A stretch of DNA of 64,000 nucleotides from Pseudomonas fluorescens (lineage in GTDB: Bacteria; Pseudomonadota; Gammaproteobacteria; Pseudomonadales; Pseudomonadaceae): contig NZ_CABVHK010000016.1 in assembly GCF_902497785.1 (NCBI RefSeq), positions 67,561 to 131,560 on the forward strand, given 5' to 3'. Below are positions 42,772 to 51,436 of this stretch, in pieces. The position numbers and the translations under genes are program-made. The notes under the pieces are model-generated. The model searched no databases. It saw only the letters and a program-made list of their open reading frames with translations, and was not told the DNA's origin. Every line of letters starts with the position of its first letter. Position 1 is the stretch's first letter.

Positions 42772-45051
42772 ATGGAGTGGCTTGGTTTGCGTTTCATTAC
42801 CGAGCTGACGGCGAATGGGCAGGTCGTCCTCAACTGTACGCATGACCCTTTTCTGGTGGCACTGGCCTACCTGATTGCCTGCGTGGGCGGTTTCGCCACA
42901 TTGGACATGGCCGAAAAAGTCAGTCATTCGCAGAATCCCGCCTCGCAGCGAATCTGGCGCTGGGTCGGTGCGGCGTGCCTGGCGGGCGGGATCTGGGCCA
43001 TGCATTTCATCGGTATGCTGGCGTTCCAGGCGCCGGTGGAGATTCATTACGAGCTGCCCATTACCATTGCGTCCCTGTTGATCGCCCTGCTGGCTTCGTG
43101 GCTGGCAATGCACACCCTCAGTCACCCTCGCCTGAGTATCTGGCAATACGTCAAAGCTTCGGTTTGTATCGGGCTGGGCATCGCTACCATGCATTACGTG
43201 GGCATGGCGGCGATGCGTTCGAACGCGATGACCTATTACCAGCCGGTGCTGTTCGGCCTGTCCATCCTCATCGCCATTGGCGCCAGCTTCGCGGCGCTGC
43301 TGCTGTCGAGTCGCCTGCGCGATGGCTCCGGTCTGCTCCATCAATTGATCAAATTCAGCGCCAGCCTGGTGCTCGGGGCGGGCATTATCAGCATGCACTT
43401 CACCGGCATGGCCGCCTTCAATCTGGTACTGCCCACCGGCAGCCTGCCGACATTGCCCGACGACAACAATCACCTGCAATTGGGGATGACCGTGGCGGTG
43501 ATGACGCTGTTGATCATCGGCAGCAGCATCAGCGCGGCACTGGCGGACAAGAAACTGCAACACAAGGAACGCGACCTGCAACGGGTCAACACCCTGCTCA
43601 GTCAACTGGATCAGGCGCGCGCGTCGCTGCAGTACGCGGCGAACTACGACGCCCTGACCAACCTGGCCAATCGCCGGGGTTTCAACCAGATCTTCGCCGA
43701 AAAGCTCCTGCATAAAACCACGGAAGGCGGGATGCTGGCAGTGATGTTTCTGGACATCGACCATTTCAAGCGGATCAACGACAGTCTCGGCCATGACGCC
43801 GGTGACGAATTGCTCAAAATTCTGGCCCGGCACATCAAGGGCTCGGTGCGCAGTGAAGACGTGGTGGCGCGCTTCGGTGGCGACGAGTTCTGCATCCTTG
43901 TCAGCCTGCAGCATCGCGAAGAAGCACGGCTCATGGCCCAGCGCATCATGTTGCATGTGAAGGAGCCCATCGAGCTCTGCGGACGGCGCATGGTCATGAC
44001 CACCAGCATCGGCATCAGCGTGTTTCCGGACGATGGCACCACCTGTGAAGAACTGCTGAAGCACGCCGACCTGGCGCTGTATCAATCCAAGGGGAGTGGT
44101 CGCAACGGTCTGAATTTTTTCAGTCCGAACCTGAAAACCCGCGCCACGCTGGAACTGCAATTCGAAGAAGAGCTGCGCCACGCCCTGCGCGAAAACACCG
44201 GGTTGGTGCTCCATTACCAACCGATCTACGACCTGAACACCGGCCAGGTCAGCAAGCTTGAAGCGCTGGTCCGCTGGCAACATCCCGAGCACGGTCTGCT
44301 GATGCCCGATCGCTTCATTGCCATCGCCGAGGCCAACGGCCTGATCGCCGAGCTGGACAACTGGGTCCTGCGTAAAGCCTGTGAAGACCTGGCCGAGTTG
44401 TCGCGCCAGGGTTGCGAAGCACTGCACATCGCCGTGAACTGCTCGCCCCTGAACCTCGCGCGCGAAGAGCTGGCCGATGAAATCGAACAGGCGTTGCGGG
44501 TAGCCGCAGTGGCGCCGCACCGGCTGGAACTGGAAGTAACCGAGAATGCCCTGATGAACAACATCGCCGATACGCTGGTGTTGCTGCGGCAAATTCGCGC
44601 CCTCGGCGTTTCGCTGTCAATCGACGACTTCGGCACCGGTTATTCATCCCTGGCTTACCTCAAGCGCTTACCCCTCAACACGCTGAAGATTGACCGCTCG
44701 TTCATTCAGGACATTCCCCACGCCACCCAGGACATGGAAATCGTCCAGGCAATCATCGTCATGGCCCATACCCTGCATTTGCAGGTGGTCACTGAAGGTG
44801 TCGAAACCCCTGAGCAATACGAATTCCTCGAACGCAACGGTTGTGATTTCGTGCAGGGCTACCTGTTCAGTCGGCCAGTGCCGCTGGCCGAATTGCTTCC
44901 GGTGCTCAACAACATCAATCAACGCAAACACACGCGCGCGCTCAGGCCTCTGAGTCTGGCTCGCGGTACAGCTGCACTAACGTTGAAGGGTCCTTGTGCA
45001 AAAAGCCCTGGCTCCCATGCAAACGCATCAGTTGTGCAGCCAATCCGCTGA
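42772..45051 (+). CDS. MHYT-GGDEF-EAL membrane c-di-GMP enzyme
   Basis: A 759-residue protein. The N-terminal seven-helix MHYT sensor (residues 1-255) has three repeats, AMHFIG (77), TMHYVG (140) and SMHFTG (208), thought to bind copper and sense O2, CO or NO. The GGDEF site is at 369-373 and has an intact RxxD inhibitory site (Arg360 to Asp363). The EAL domain starts about 465 with EAL at 497-499 and the DDFGTGYSS motif. Both enzyme activities look possible. The layout is that of P. aeruginosa MucR and NbdA. The last 36 or so residues lie antisense to the next gene. Confidence 0.92.
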   Translation: MEWLGLRFITELTANGQVVLNCTHDPFLVALAYLIACVGGFATLDMAEKVSHSQNPASQRIWRWVGAACLAGGIWAMHFIGMLAFQAPVEIHYELPITIASLLIALLASWLAMHTLSHPRLSIWQYVKASVCIGLGIATMHYVGMAAMRSNAMTYYQPVLFGLSILIAIGASFAALLLSSRLRDGSGLLHQLIKFSASLVLGAGIISMHFTGMAAFNLVLPTGSLPTLPDDNNHLQLGMTVAVMTLLIIGSSISAALADKKLQHKERDLQRVNTLLSQLDQARASLQYAANYDALTNLANRRGFNQIFAEKLLHKTTEGGMLAVMFLDIDHFKRINDSLGHDAGDELLKILARHIKGSVRSEDVVARFGGDEFCILVSLQHREEARLMAQRIMLHVKEPIELCGRRMVMTTSIGISVFPDDGTTCEELLKHADLALYQSKGSGRNGLNFFSPNLKTRATLELQFEEELRHALRENTGLVLHYQPIYDLNTGQVSKLEALVRWQHPEHGLLMPDRFIAIAEANGLIAELDNWVLRKACEDLAELSRQGCEALHIAVNCSPLNLAREELADEIEQALRVAAVAPHRLELEVTENALMNNIADTLVLLRQIRALGVSLSIDDFGTGYSSLAYLKRLPLNTLKIDRSFIQDIPHATQDMEIVQAIIVMAHTLHLQVVTEGVETPEQYEFLERNGCDFVQGYLFSRPVPLAELLPVLNNINQRKHTRALRPLSLARGTAALTLKGPCAKSPGSHANASVVQPIR

Positions 45052-45835
45052 TGGGCGTGGCCGAGCCCTGTTCCCGGGAGAATTTCACAGCCGTGTCGAG
45101 GTCCTTGAGCAGCGTGCGCACGTGCCATTTCACCGGTTCAAAGCGGCTGTCGGCCATTTGCGGAGCGAGAATCTGCAAAGGTTTCGAATCGGCAAAACCG
45201 CCGGCCAGCGCTTCGGCGATCAGGCTCGCCTGCACACCGGAGCGTTCGGCCAGCGCCACCACTTCTGCGATGACCAAGGCATTGCACGCCACAATCATCT
45301 GATTACAGGCCTTGGTCACCTGCCCCGCCCCGACCGCGCCCATATGGGTCACGCGTTGGCCGAGGCTGAGCAGTACGGGCCGGACGCGTTCAAGGTCCGA
45401 CGCTGCGCCGCCTACCATGATCGCCAGGCTGCCGGTCTCTGCGCCGACCACACCGCCGGACACCGGAGCGTCCATCCAGCGCATGCCTGTTTGACTGGCC
45501 AACTGCGCGGACATTTCCCGCGTCGCGGTGGGTTCCAGGCTGGAAAAGTCCACCAGCAACTGGCCGTTTTTTCCACCTTCGGCAATCCCGCCCGGACCAA
45601 ACACCACCTCGCGCACCGCCGCCGTGTCCGCCAGGCACAGCATCACCACGTTCGCGTGCTGGCTCAATTCGGCAGGCGTGACCACTTGTCGCGCCCCCGC
45701 CTCGACCAGCGGCCCGCACTTGGCCGGGTTGCGGTTCCAGACGGTCAACGGATAGCCCGCAGCCAGCAAACGCTGGCACATGGGCAAGCCCATCAGACCA
45801 ATGCCGGCGAACCCCAACGAAGGTAGCGTTGACAT
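44942..45835 (-). CDS. NAD(P)-dependent beta-hydroxyacid dehydrogenase (3-hydroxyisobutyrate type)
   Basis: A 297-residue enzyme with the N-terminal Rossmann motif GFAGIGLMGLPM, the substrate block MDAPVSGGVVGAETGSLAIMVGG and the catalytic lysine region GAGQVTKACNQMIV. Family members oxidise 3-hydroxyisobutyrate, tartronate semialdehyde or similar acids; which one is not evident. Two ATGs are adjacent; the second (45835) has the better 7-base distance from AGGAGG. Its last 110 bases overlap the 3' end of the convergent GGDEF-EAL gene. Confidence 0.9.
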   Translation of the reverse strand: MSTLPSLGFAGIGLMGLPMCQRLLAAGYPLTVWNRNPAKCGPLVEAGARQVVTPAELSQHANVVMLCLADTAAVREVVFGPGGIAEGGKNGQLLVDFSSLEPTATREMSAQLASQTGMRWMDAPVSGGVVGAETGSLAIMVGGAASDLERVRPVLLSLGQRVTHMGAVGAGQVTKACNQMIVACNALVIAEVVALAERSGVQASLIAEALAGGFADSKPLQILAPQMADSRFEPVKWHVRTLLKDLDTAVKFSREQGSATPISGLAAQLMRLHGSQGFLHKDPSTLVQLYREPDSEA

Positions 45836-46034
45836 CATTTAGCCTCCTTTTGATTAAAGATCGCTGAATATTGGCCGATCCATCATGACTTAGGAAAGGA
45901 TTCCCCCGAGTGATGATCAGGCCAATGCCCTGACGCTTGGGCCAAATACGCGCTGAATAAAGACGCGAGATCCCATCCGTGACGGTTCGACGACACCTGT
46001 TGCCCAACCAACCAGCCCAGGTACATGGCGCACA

Positions 46035-48230
46035 ATGACTTCCAAAAACAATCCGGCCACTGCGATATCCGATCTGACGTTGAGCCCCGCGGCGAACAGC
46101 CCCGCACCGTCGAAGCCATTGACGCCGTCGCGCCCGCTGGCGACTCAGCAATACCTGTATTTCACCGAAACCAATACCGACCGCATCCTCGATAATCTCG
46201 ACGGCCTGCGCGACATGGTATTCCCGCGCCCGGCGCACCTGGAAGGCGACAACGAGCAGTACAACGCTCAGGAATTCCCGTCGGTGTGCCTGATCGGCCT
46301 CGGTCGATGCGGCTCGAACATCGCGCTGGACGTCGCGGAGCTGGTGTACAACGCCCGCAAGTTCTACCTCAACGAATTCAACAACGAAGATCGCCTGTCA
46401 CCGGACAAGCGTTACGCGGAAAAAGGCTACAGCCCGGCTCAATGGATTCGCAATAACCTGCGCCTGGGCACGAACAAGGGCACCAAACCGGTGTTCCTGG
46501 TTGAACCGCTGGTGATGCTCGGCGACCTCGACAAAGACATTGCCGGGCGCATCCGTTTCTCGCGCAAGGGCGAAAAAAGCGGCTTCCTGCGCGATTACAG
46601 CAAAATGAAAATCATGGACTTGTCCGAAGTCCACGCCGGTGGCGCCGGTAACGCGCCAATCCTCGGCCAGTACCTGGCGAAGATCATCCTCAACAAGGAT
46701 ACCCAGCGCTTCTCCAGCCCCGACTGGAAAATGATTCACTCGTACCTGATCGACAGCTGCGGCATCAAGGCCAACCAGTCGCGCCTGTATTTCTCGATCT
46801 TCAGTGCCGGCGGCGGTACGGGTTCGGGGATGGCCTCGGAATTCGGCCTGGCCCAGCAGCACTCGTACATGAACAAGACGTTCGACACCAAGCCGATGGA
46901 TGAGCACGACGGCAAAAGCGGTCATTCCTTCGTCTTCGAACCGATCTTCACCAGCGGCATCTGCGTGCTGCCGAACATTTCCGATCACCGCAGCGAAATG
47001 TCCGAGGCACTGCACATCAACGCCGGTCGCCTGTTGTGCAAATACCTGTCGGAAGAGTGGGACTTCTCCTACAACTTCGCCAACGAAGACAGCAGCGAAG
47101 CCAGCGTCATGGGCCGCATCCGCCCATGGAACGCGATGATGCTGATCTCCAACGACATCATGCGGTACGCCGAAGAGAGCGATGACGGCAACATCCAGAA
47201 CATCGACGTCAACGCGATGGAAAAGCACGCCAACCAATACATCTCGCAGCAGATTTTCAACATTCTGACGGCGCAGGCGGTGACGACTGACTACGACCAG
47301 AACTATTTCCGTCGTGCCGGCATCGACATCGGCGAAACCATTCGCCTCGACGCCAACGACCTGTTCATGAGTCTGGCCGGCCCGGTGGCGATTGCCTACG
47401 CCGAGTCCGTAGTACCGGAAACGCAGCCGCCGAGCAGCGACAAGTTCAAGGTGTTCGAGAAAGAGCCGCAGCGCCTGAACATTGATGACCTGTTTTTCCG
47501 CTCCATTGACCTGCCGCACTTCAACAAAGTGACCCAGGCGATCGAAGGCATCAGTCTGTTGCCGATCGAATCCAAGCGTTATCGCGCGTCTCTGGAGCAA
47601 TACAAGAATTCCGGTTACGACGCCGCCGCGTTGCACGACCTGCACTTCTTCAAGAACTGCTCGTCGGTGGTGTCGATCGTGTCGTTGCCCAAGGACTACA
47701 AGCTGTCCTACATGGACCTGAACCGGTTGAAGACTCACCTCAACAGCCTGTTCCCGAACACCACGCTCAAGCGTTACGCGTTGGTGATCGGTGCTTCGGC
47801 CAACTTGTCGCTGACCACGCTCATCGCGAAGAGCCCGTGCCTGTCGGACGATTTCCTGACGCTGATCGTCGCCTTCATCAAGCGCTGCTTCGCGAAAAAC
47901 CCGTACCGCTTCGACGACACGCTGGATAACTCGATCCTCGACTTCATCATCAATGAAGAATTCGACGAAGACCTGATCGACGACTTGCTGAATGAATTCG
48001 AGAACCCGGCGAAGATCCTCGATACCAACTGGTATGCGATCAAACCGATGTACGAGAAGAAGTACCGCGAGCTGATCAACGACAAAGACAAATTTGTCTC
48101 GATCAATGACATTCGCCTGTCGCGTGATTGCGTGAAAAAGGCGATCAAGTACTTGCGTGAGATCTACCGTCACCGGATTGGCAAGACCAAGGTTATTTCG
48201 TTGAATAACCATACGGGCAAGACGGCCTGA
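46035..48230 (+). CDS. Large stand-alone tubulin/FtsZ-superfamily protein
   Basis: A 731-residue cytosolic-looking protein with no signal peptide or membrane span. After a Pro/Ser-rich N-terminus (1-38), residues 83-101 give a T1 nucleotide loop, CLIGLGRCGSNIALDV. Residues 202-211 (GGAGNAPILG) resemble FtsZ T3 (GAGANPEVG). Residues 257-265 carry the tubulin signature SAGGGTGSG (T4). Residues 436-452 (IRLDANDLFMSLAGPVAIA) match the T7 catalytic loop, with Asp439 and Asp442 in the place of the FtsZ NxDxxD acids. Spacing between T1, T4 and T7 is about twice that of FtsZ, so there are insertions, and about 270 residues follow T7. It is not FtsZ or phage PhuZ/TubZ by length. No obvious operon partner; REP follows. 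Polymerisation and GTP use are inferred. Confidence 0.85.
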   Translation: MTSKNNPATAISDLTLSPAANSPAPSKPLTPSRPLATQQYLYFTETNTDRILDNLDGLRDMVFPRPAHLEGDNEQYNAQEFPSVCLIGLGRCGSNIALDVAELVYNARKFYLNEFNNEDRLSPDKRYAEKGYSPAQWIRNNLRLGTNKGTKPVFLVEPLVMLGDLDKDIAGRIRFSRKGEKSGFLRDYSKMKIMDLSEVHAGGAGNAPILGQYLAKIILNKDTQRFSSPDWKMIHSYLIDSCGIKANQSRLYFSIFSAGGGTGSGMASEFGLAQQHSYMNKTFDTKPMDEHDGKSGHSFVFEPIFTSGICVLPNISDHRSEMSEALHINAGRLLCKYLSEEWDFSYNFANEDSSEASVMGRIRPWNAMMLISNDIMRYAEESDDGNIQNIDVNAMEKHANQYISQQIFNILTAQAVTTDYDQNYFRRAGIDIGETIRLDANDLFMSLAGPVAIAYAESVVPETQPPSSDKFKVFEKEPQRLNIDDLFFRSIDLPHFNKVTQAIEGISLLPIESKRYRASLEQYKNSGYDAAALHDLHFFKNCSSVVSIVSLPKDYKLSYMDLNRLKTHLNSLFPNTTLKRYALVIGASANLSLTTLIAKSPCLSDDFLTLIVAFIKRCFAKNPYRFDDTLDNSILDFIINEEFDEDLIDDLLNEFENPAKILDTNWYAIKPMYEKKYRELINDKDKFVSINDIRLSRDCVKKAIKYLREIYRHRIGKTKVISLNNHTGKTA

Positions 48231-48243
48231 CGAGGCGCGCTGT

Positions 48244-48322
48244 AAAAGATCGCAGCCTTCGGAAGCTCCTACGAGGGAGCGCGCCCTCCTGTGTAGGAGC
48301 TGCCGAAGGCAGCGATCTTTTG
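48244..48322. repeat. REP doublet (REPIN), degenerate copies
   Basis: Complement copy with GGAAGC in place of GGCAGC, and forward copy with GGCAGCGATC in place of GGCTGCGATC. Follows the tubulin-like gene. Confidence 0.88.
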
Positions 48323-48351
48323 ACCTTTCTCCCAACATCCAGAAACAATTA

Positions 48352-48369
48352 AGCAGCCTTTCGGCTGCT
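48352..48369 (-). terminator. Possible terminator for the DUF2288 gene
   Basis: AGCAGCC / GGCTGCT stem with a 4-base loop. On the minus strand it is followed by TAATTGTTTC, a moderate T-rich tail. Confidence 0.5.
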
Positions 48370-48506
48370 CAATAAACTGTTCCCGTTACGTTTACGTCAC
48401 CCTCGCCAAGACCCTTCTGTGGCCTTTCTCTACGGCAACATGCCATCACGCTACTCGCCTACACACTTTCGCCCGAGCCCGTCGCGCACCAAAACGGAGC
48501 GGCATG

Positions 48507-48812
48507 TCACTTCGTCGCCCTCTCCTGGATCAAAATCCACGGTGTAACCACCACCGCCCACAACTGCGGATCGCGCTCGAAAAGATCCAGCGCCCGCGTT
48601 TCAGACAGCTTGCTCACTTGGTCGGCAGCCAGCCAGGCAGCGACTTTCTCGCCTTCGTCCGTCGCCACGGCCTCGGCGGCCGCGATCAAATCCAGACCCG
48701 GGTCGACCCACAATAGGGCACCCTTGGCAAAGAACGGTTCCAGCTCCTTCCAGGTAATAGATGCGGTTTCACCAAGCAGCTTGGCATAGAGGGTGCTAGG
48801 TTCTTGAGTCAT
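48507..48812 (-). CDS. DUF2288 family protein
   Basis: A 101-residue soluble protein: LYAKLLGETASITWKELEPFFAKGALLWVDPGLDLI followed by KVAAWLAADQVSKLSETRALDLFE and WAVVVTPWILIQE. This is the pattern of the DUF2288 family, whose function is unknown. The ATG at 48812 has AGGA 4-5 bases upstream. It is convergent with the tubulin-like gene and divergent from braC. Confidence 0.85.
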   Translation of the reverse strand: MTQEPSTLYAKLLGETASITWKELEPFFAKGALLWVDPGLDLIAAAEAVATDEGEKVAAWLAADQVSKLSETRALDLFERDPQLWAVVVTPWILIQERATK

Positions 48813-49151
48813 GGGTCCTGTCCGGAAAAGAAATCGACGTGGATGATAACGTTGGTGGTCTGGCAGAAAAACCCGGATGCAATTGAGTCACCGAATGAAA
48901 ACTGCAGGAAAGCCAAGGAATGCTGGTATTTCAGCTGAAACCCCCGCCGCAATTCTGTCTTTTTCTTTCAAATAAGCGACACCCCCTGAATTTGCCCCCC
49001 GGCGCCAGCTTCCCAGGCTGACAATCGGCGCTCTACACTGTACCGGTACAGTTGCCGGGGGCATTTTCCGGAGGATATCGAAGATATCTGACCCGGTTCT
49101 GCTGCCACGGCGCCAGGACTATAAAAACTACAACAGTAAGAGTGGAGCACT
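48813..49151. other. 339-base promoter region of braC
   Basis: Holds the perfect 16-base palindrome listed at 49037 and two GATATC sites (49074, 49083) 3 bases apart. An intrinsic promoter for the abundant binding protein must lie here, but no single -35/-10 pair stands out. GTGGAGC precedes the braC ATG. Confidence 0.5.
49037..49052. promoter_or_regulatory. Perfect 16-base palindrome before braC, candidate operator
   Basis: ACTGTACCGGTACAGT is fully self-complementary and centred about 107 bases before the braC start codon. I do not recognise the cognate regulator. Confidence 0.5.
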
Positions 49152-50279
49152 ATGACTAAGGCTACTAAGCAGATTTCCAAACTGTTTGCCGCTATGGTTC
49201 TGGCCGGGGTTGCCAGCCATTCGTTCGCAGCTGACACCATCAAGATCGGCATCGCCGGCCCTAAAACCGGTCCTGTAGCCCAATACGGCGACATGCAGTT
49301 CAGTGGCGCCAAAATGGCCATCGAACAAATCAACGCCAAGGGCGGCGTAGACGGCAAGAAACTCGAAGCCGTTGAGTACGATGACGCCTGCGATCCAAAA
49401 CAAGCGGTAGCGGTCGCGAACAAAGTCGTCAACGACGGCGTCAAGTTCGTGGTCGGCCACCTGTGCTCCAGCTCCACTCAACCGGCTTCGGACATCTACG
49501 AAGACGAAGGCGTGATCATGATCACCCCGGCTGCCACCAGCCCGGACATCACTTCCCGTGGTTACAAAATGGTGTTCCGCACCATCGGTCTGGACAGCGC
49601 CCAGGGCCCTGCCGCCGGTAACTACATTGCCGATCACGTCAAACCGAAAATCGTTGCTGTCCTGCATGACAAACAGCAATACGGTGAAGGCATCGCCACC
49701 GCCGTTAAACAAACCCTCGAGAAGAAAGGCACCAAGGTTGCCGTGTTCGAAGGCATCAATGCCGGCGACAAGGACTTCTCGTCGATCATCCAGAAACTCA
49801 AGCAAGCCAACGTCGACTTCGTCTACTACGGCGGCTACCACCCTGAGCTGGGTCTGATCCTGCGTCAGGCGGATGAAAAAGGCTTGAAAGCCAAGTTCAT
49901 GGGTCCGGAAGGCGTGGGTAATGACTCCATTTCGCAGATCGCTCAGAAGGCCTCCGAAGGTCTGCTGGTGACCCTGCCGAAATCCTTCGACCAGGACCCG
50001 GCCAACATTGCCCTGGCTGACGCTTTCAAAGCCAAGAAAGAAGACCCGAGCGGTCCGTTCGTGTTCCCGGCCTATTCGGCGGTAACCGTGATTGCTGACG
50101 GTATCAAGGCTGCCAAGAGCGAAGACGCTGCCAAAGTGGCTGAAGCCATCCACGCCGGCACGTTCAAAACGCCTACAGGCGACCTGAGCTTTGACGCCAA
50201 GGGCGATCTGAAAGACTTCAAATTTGTGGTTTACGAGTGGCACTTCGGCAAACCAAAAACTGAAGCTTCGCCTCAGTAA
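49152..50279 (+). CDS. braC: Branched-chain amino acid ABC transporter, binding protein
   Basis: A 375-residue periplasmic binding protein: signal peptide ending SHSFA (residue 26), then DTIKIGIAGPKTGPVAQYGDMQFSGAKMAIEQIN, the disulfide cysteines in DDACDPK and GHLCSSS, and TPAATSPDIT and FRTIGLDSAQG. It binds Leu, Ile, Val and often Ala or Thr and feeds BraDE. A hairpin terminator after it probably lowers read-through so that binding protein exceeds the membrane parts. Confidence 0.95.
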   Translation: MTKATKQISKLFAAMVLAGVASHSFAADTIKIGIAGPKTGPVAQYGDMQFSGAKMAIEQINAKGGVDGKKLEAVEYDDACDPKQAVAVANKVVNDGVKFVVGHLCSSSTQPASDIYEDEGVIMITPAATSPDITSRGYKMVFRTIGLDSAQGPAAGNYIADHVKPKIVAVLHDKQQYGEGIATAVKQTLEKKGTKVAVFEGINAGDKDFSSIIQKLKQANVDFVYYGGYHPELGLILRQADEKGLKAKFMGPEGVGNDSISQIAQKASEGLLVTLPKSFDQDPANIALADAFKAKKEDPSGPFVFPAYSAVTVIADGIKAAKSEDAAKVAEAIHAGTFKTPTGDLSFDAKGDLKDFKFVVYEWHFGKPKTEASPQ

Positions 50280-50303
50280 GGCCTTGCCTGACTGACTGCC
50301 AAT

Positions 50304-50334
50304 AAAGCCCACGGCGTGCCGTGGGCTTTGTTTT
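50304..50334 (+). terminator. Hairpin after braC, partial terminator
   Basis: AAAGCCCACGGC / GCCGTGGGCTTT with a short loop and TGTTTT tail. It is inside the braCDEFG locus, so it may act as an attenuating terminator. Confidence 0.85.
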
Positions 50335-50512
50335 ACGAACGTACCTGGGCCGCGCTGGCGTGATCCGCCAGTCTCCCCACCTGAAAATCTCAAAACCGTC
50401 ATCAGCGGTTCGCTGGCAAACCTCGCGTTCGAAGTGGATGCAGATCCACGGGGCTCGAGCGGGAAAATGACTCCACCAGTGAAATGCGTATCAGGTTTTT
50501 AGGAGCGCTGTA

Positions 50513-51436
50513 ATGCCTGACATCTATCACTTCCTCCAACAGCTGGTTAATGGCCTGACCATTGGCAGCACGTATGCTCTGATCGCCATCGGCTATACGA
50601 TGGTTTACGGCATCATTGGAATGATCAACTTCGCCCACGGCGAGGTGTACATGATCGGCTCCTACGTGGCATTCATCGCCATCGCCGGGCTGGCCATGCT
50701 GGGGCTCGACAGCGTTCCGCTGTTGATCACCGCCGCTTTTATCGCAACCATCGTCGTCACCAGTGCCTACGGTTACAGCATCGAACGGATCGCCTACCGC
50801 CCCTTGCGCGGCAGCAACCGTCTGATCCCGCTGATTTCCGCTATCGGCATGTCGATCTTCCTGCAGAACACGGTTCTGCTGGCGCAAGACTCCAAGGACA
50901 AATCCATCGCCAACCTGATCCCCGGCAACTTTACCTTCGGGCCAGGTGGTGCACATGAAGTGCTGATTTCCTACATGCAAATCGTGGTATTCGTGGTGAC
51001 CCTGGTCGCCATGCTCGGCCTGACACTGTTCATCTCCCGCTCTCGCCTGGGTCGTGCCTGCCGCGCCTGTGCCGAAGACATCAAGATGGCCAACCTTCTG
51101 GGCATCAATACCAACAACATCATCGCCCTGACCTTCGTCATCGGTGCCGCACTGGCAGCCATCGCGGCCGTCCTGTTGAGCATGCAATACGGTGTGATCA
51201 ACCCGAACGCCGGGTTCCTCGTCGGGCTCAAGGCGTTCACCGCAGCGGTACTGGGCGGAATCGGCAGCATCCCCGGGGCCATGCTCGGCGGGCTGGTATT
51301 AGGGGTGGCGGAAGCCTTTGGCGCCGATATCTTCGGCGACCAGTACAAGGACGTCGTGGCTTTCGGCTTGTTGGTTCTGGTTCTGTTGTTCCGGCCGACT
51401 GGCATCCTGGGCCGTCCGGAGGTTGAGAAAGTATGA
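50513..51436 (+). CDS. braD: Branched-chain amino acid ABC transporter, permease LivH type
   Basis: A 307-residue inner-membrane permease: FLQQLVNGLTIGSTYALIAIGYTMVYGIIGMINFAHGEVYMIG at the start, GRACRACAEDIKMANLLGINT as the coupling loop and KAFTAAVLGGIGSIPGAMLGG near the end. TAGGAGC lies upstream of the ATG. It overlaps braE by 4 bases. Confidence 0.95.
   Translation: MPDIYHFLQQLVNGLTIGSTYALIAIGYTMVYGIIGMINFAHGEVYMIGSYVAFIAIAGLAMLGLDSVPLLITAAFIATIVVTSAYGYSIERIAYRPLRGSNRLIPLISAIGMSIFLQNTVLLAQDSKDKSIANLIPGNFTFGPGGAHEVLISYMQIVVFVVTLVAMLGLTLFISRSRLGRACRACAEDIKMANLLGINTNNIIALTFVIGAALAAIAAVLLSMQYGVINPNAGFLVGLKAFTAAVLGGIGSIPGAMLGGLVLGVAEAFGADIFGDQYKDVVAFGLLVLVLLFRPTGILGRPEVEKV

Noticed and set aside
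44942..45051. Frameshift or pseudogene at the GGDEF-EAL 3' end
   Set aside because: Both frames are intact and both proteins contain complete domains; the overlap is kept as a finding, not as a broken gene.
46035..48230. Phage or plasmid tubulin (PhuZ or TubZ)
   Set aside because: Those are about 315-480 residues and lie with phage or plasmid genes; this gene is far longer, has host-like composition and chromosomal neighbours.
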